Source of the DNA: UBA4782 sp034429195
GTDB lineage: Bacteria > Chloroflexota > Anaerolineae > Anaerolineales > Anaerolineaceae
Assembly: GCA_034429195.1 (NCBI GenBank)
Contig: DAOUGQ010000007.1
Location: forward strand, 310,001-374,000
Length of the DNA stretch: 64,000 nucleotides
Direction: 5' to 3'
Positions 62,110 to 64,000 of this stretch are shown here, piece after piece. Below the pieces are notes generated by a model. It was not told where the DNA came from, made no database searches, and saw only the letters and a program-made list of their open reading frames with translations. How positions within the stretch are numbered: the first letter of the stretch is position 1; each line of letters opens with the position of its first letter. The position numbers and the translations under genes were made by a program.

Positions 62110-63192
62110 ATGGAAGCTGCATCCAAAGCTGCTCCTGATTTACTAATGAAACCTGTACATCCGGTGGGGATCATTGGTTATGGCGCGTATATACCGCGCT
62201 ATCGTATCCCCGCAGCAGAAATCGCCCGTATCTGGAAGGGTTCGGAGGGTGGGCTGCCGGTGAAGGAAAAAGCAGTGCCCGGATTGGATGAGGACGTGAT
62301 CACCATGTCTATCGAGGCATCTCGCAATGCGCTGGCAAGGGCTGGAATTGATCCCGCTGAGCTACGTGCGGTATGGGTAGGCTCAGAATCTCATCCTTAC
62401 GCTGTCAAACCCAGTGGCACTGTGGTGGCAGAGGCTATTGGAGCATCCACGAATATCCAATCGGGGGATTGGGAATTCGCCTGCAAAGCTGGGACGGAAG
62501 CTTTTGTGGCAGCGATTGGGCTGGTTGGTTCTGGAATGGGAAAGTACGCCCTGGCAGTGGGGATGGATACCGCTCAGGGCAGGCCGGGCGACGCATTGGA
62601 ATTTACTGCTGCTGCAGGTGGCGCCGCTTTTATTCTTGGACCAGCCGCAGAAGCACTGGCTGAAATCGAAGGCACTTATTCTTTCGTCACCGATACCCCG
62701 GATTTCTGGCGGCGCGAGGGAAAGAAATACCCCGAACACGGTCAGCGTTTTACTGGCGAACCAGCTTACTTCAAACATATCACATCGGCTGCAACCGCTT
62801 ACCTGGAAGCCAGCGGCACCCAGCCTGAAGATTATACTTTTGCGGTTTTTCACCAACCTAATGCCAAATTTCCACAGCGGGCTGCTAAGTTATTAGGTTT
62901 CAAACCAGAGCAGATCAAAGACGGGTTGTTGGTACCAATGATCGGTAATACTTATGCAGGTTCTTCACTGATCGGTTTATCGGCGATATTGGATATCGCC
63001 AAACCCGGCGACCGGATCCTGGTTGTCTCGTATGGCTCCGGTTCAGGCTCAGATGCCTTTGGATTAAAGATCACGGATACCATTACTGAACGCCAGAAAA
63101 AGGCAGCCACAACCCAGGATTACATCTCCCGACGAACGCAGATCGATTATGCCCAATATGTGCGCATGCGCCGCAAGATTACCATGGAGTAA
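62110..63192 (+). CDS. Hydroxymethylglutaryl-CoA synthase, archaeal type
   Basis: Condenses acetyl-CoA with acetoacetyl-CoA to HMG-CoA. The 360-residue protein fits the archaeal-type family (IIGYGAYIPRYRI, KAVPGLDEDVITMSIEASRN, GSESHPYAVKPSGTVVAEAI). The nucleophile is Cys125 in WEFACKAGTEA, and the catalytic His lies in FAVFHQPNAKFPQRAAK, so this enzyme looks intact. It starts 1 nt after the HMG-CoA reductase stop and ends 3 nt before the thiolase-like gene. In archaea thiolase, synthase and a DUF35 protein form one complex that passes acetoacetyl-CoA directly. Confidence 0.93.
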   Translation: MEAASKAAPDLLMKPVHPVGIIGYGAYIPRYRIPAAEIARIWKGSEGGLPVKEKAVPGLDEDVITMSIEASRNALARAGIDPAELRAVWVGSESHPYAVKPSGTVVAEAIGASTNIQSGDWEFACKAGTEAFVAAIGLVGSGMGKYALAVGMDTAQGRPGDALEFTAAAGGAAFILGPAAEALAEIEGTYSFVTDTPDFWRREGKKYPEHGQRFTGEPAYFKHITSAATAYLEASGTQPEDYTFAVFHQPNAKFPQRAAKLLGFKPEQIKDGLLVPMIGNTYAGSSLIGLSAILDIAKPGDRILVVSYGSGSGSDAFGLKITDTITERQKKAATTQDYISRRTQIDYAQYVRMRRKITME

Positions 63193-63195
63193 ACC

Positions 63196-64000
63196 ATGAC
63201 AGATGTTGTGATTGCTGGCATTGGCATGACCCCCGTTGGCGAACATTGGGATGTTTCTCTGCGGTCTCTGGCATCCAGGGCAATTCTGGCTGCTGAAAAA
63301 GACAGTGGCGGGATGAAACCCCAAGCGCTCTATATTGGCAATTTTCTCGGCTCGATGATCAGCCACCAGGCAAACCTGGGTGCACTGATAACAGATAATA
63401 CCGGTCTGACGGGCATTGAATCCTACACAGTCGAAGCTGCTGAAGCTTCTGGTGCAGCCGCCTTCCGCATGGCATACCTGGCGGTCACTTCGGGCTATGT
63501 GGATATTGCGATGGCACTCGGTGTGGATAAGATCACCGATGTAACCGATGGGATCGAAAAGATCATGGCAACCGCTCTGGATTTCGATTACGAGGGATTT
63601 GAAGGTGTCACCCCTGCTGCGCAGGCTGCTTTATTGATGCAACGCTATATGTATCAGTATGGCGTATCACATGATGTATTCACCTGGATACCCTTACTGG
63701 CTCATGACAATGCGGTGCATAACCCAAATGCCATGTACCGCAAGGCGATCAAACCAGAAGTGATACAGCAGGCAGATATAGTTACTGACCCATTGACCAT
63801 GTATGACATTGCTCCTTATGCCGATGGCGCGGCAGCAGTCATCCTCACCCGTTCTGGATTACTCCCCAAGAATCCTTCACAGAAGCCCGTGAGGGTACTG
63901 GGTTCGAGCCTGATTACAGACAGCCTTGCCCTGTATGATCGCACTGATCCTCTGAATTTCAATGCTGCCAGACTTTCTATCGAACGAGCCTGCCGTCAGG
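63196..64000 (+). CDS. Thiolase-like protein lacking the nucleophilic Cys (partial, 3' end outside window)
   Basis: 268 codons of an archaeal-type (SCP-x-like) thiolase are visible, starting MTDVVIAGIGMTPVGEHW. Conserved parts include LYIGNFLGSMISHQANLG, VTSGYVDIAMALGVDKITDV, and the later DIAPYADGAAAVILTRSG. At the site of the nucleophile, where relatives have VEAACASG, this protein has VEAAEASG: Glu83, codon GAA at 63442-63444. Classical thiolysis or condensation through a Cys thioester should therefore be impossible. It starts 3 nt after HMG-CoA synthase and would be its partner by analogy with archaea. It may be a scaffold or have changed chemistry. Confidence 0.85.
   Translation, partial: MTDVVIAGIGMTPVGEHWDVSLRSLASRAILAAEKDSGGMKPQALYIGNFLGSMISHQANLGALITDNTGLTGIESYTVEAAEASGAAAFRMAYLAVTSGYVDIAMALGVDKITDVTDGIEKIMATALDFDYEGFEGVTPAAQAALLMQRYMYQYGVSHDVFTWIPLLAHDNAVHNPNAMYRKAIKPEVIQQADIVTDPLTMYDIAPYADGAAAVILTRSGLLPKNPSQKPVRVLGSSLITDSLALYDRTDPLNFNAARLSIERACRQ

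Noticed and set aside
1..64000. tRNA genes, rRNA genes, insertion sequences or prophage
   Set aside because: No cloverleaf, rRNA core, transposase or phage structural gene could be recognised in the sequence or frames.

Overview
The window reads as a chromosomal segment of an anaerobic Chloroflexota bacterium, most likely class Anaerolineae. This is inferred from gene content and protein style, not from a database match. Supporting features are Thr/Pro-rich lipoproteins with NBR1-type Ig-like domains, a fused glycyl-tRNA synthetase, an archaeal-style upper mevalonate cluster, a Na+-pumping acyl-CoA decarboxylase, and a typical small bacterial SRP RNA. No rRNA, tRNA, insertion sequence, prophage or CRISPR array is visible. 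The DNA is almost fully coding; only one stretch (8216-8698) exceeds 300 bases without a gene.

Layout. 1-8215 (minus strand): a type I-C CRISPR-Cas operon read WYL regulator - cas3 - cas5c - cas8c (with an internal cas11c start) - cas7c - cas4 - cas1, the last cut by the window edge. 8480-13676 (plus): rho, a LysM/M23 peptidase coupled to it, and a membrane protein with a PP2C-like head and a propeller-like tail. 13739-16461 (minus): a secreted repeat protein with poly-Thr linkers and a lipoprotein. 16657-18629 (plus): thrC-thrB. 18774-22139 (minus): gatC-gatA-gatB. 22281-31883: cell-envelope genes (NBR1-like proteins, an adenosine-specific kinase, SDH-family protease, rhomboid, AarF-like kinase, MurJ, PlsC). 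31886-35370 (minus): a four-gene sodium-translocating methylmalonyl-CoA-type decarboxylase. 36118-43106: glyQS, a small ORF, a GAF histidine kinase, two methyltransferases and the SRP RNA. 43267-50652: a membrane protein behind a terminator-like leader, a GPP34-like protein, uvrD/pcrA, dnaG and rpoD. 50656-54165: a WD40-like lipoprotein and a subtilase. 54377-60677: icd-acnA divergent from an IclR regulator and citrate synthase, i.e. the citrate-to-2-oxoglutarate branch. 60840-64000: HMG-CoA reductase, HMG-CoA synthase and a thiolase-like protein.

The most notable points are: (1) the thiolase-like protein beside HMG-CoA synthase has Glu where the nucleophilic Cys should be; (2) a strong internal ribosome binding site and start inside cas8c that would make the Cas11c small subunit; (3) a WYL regulator translationally coupled to cas3, with three TGTTGC half-sites upstream; (4) a recurring promoter style in which a -10 box, often TGGTATAAT, sits 6-8 nt before the start codon, implying leaderless mRNAs for six genes including rpoD; and (5) a complete promoter followed immediately by an intrinsic-terminator hairpin in front of a small membrane-protein gene.
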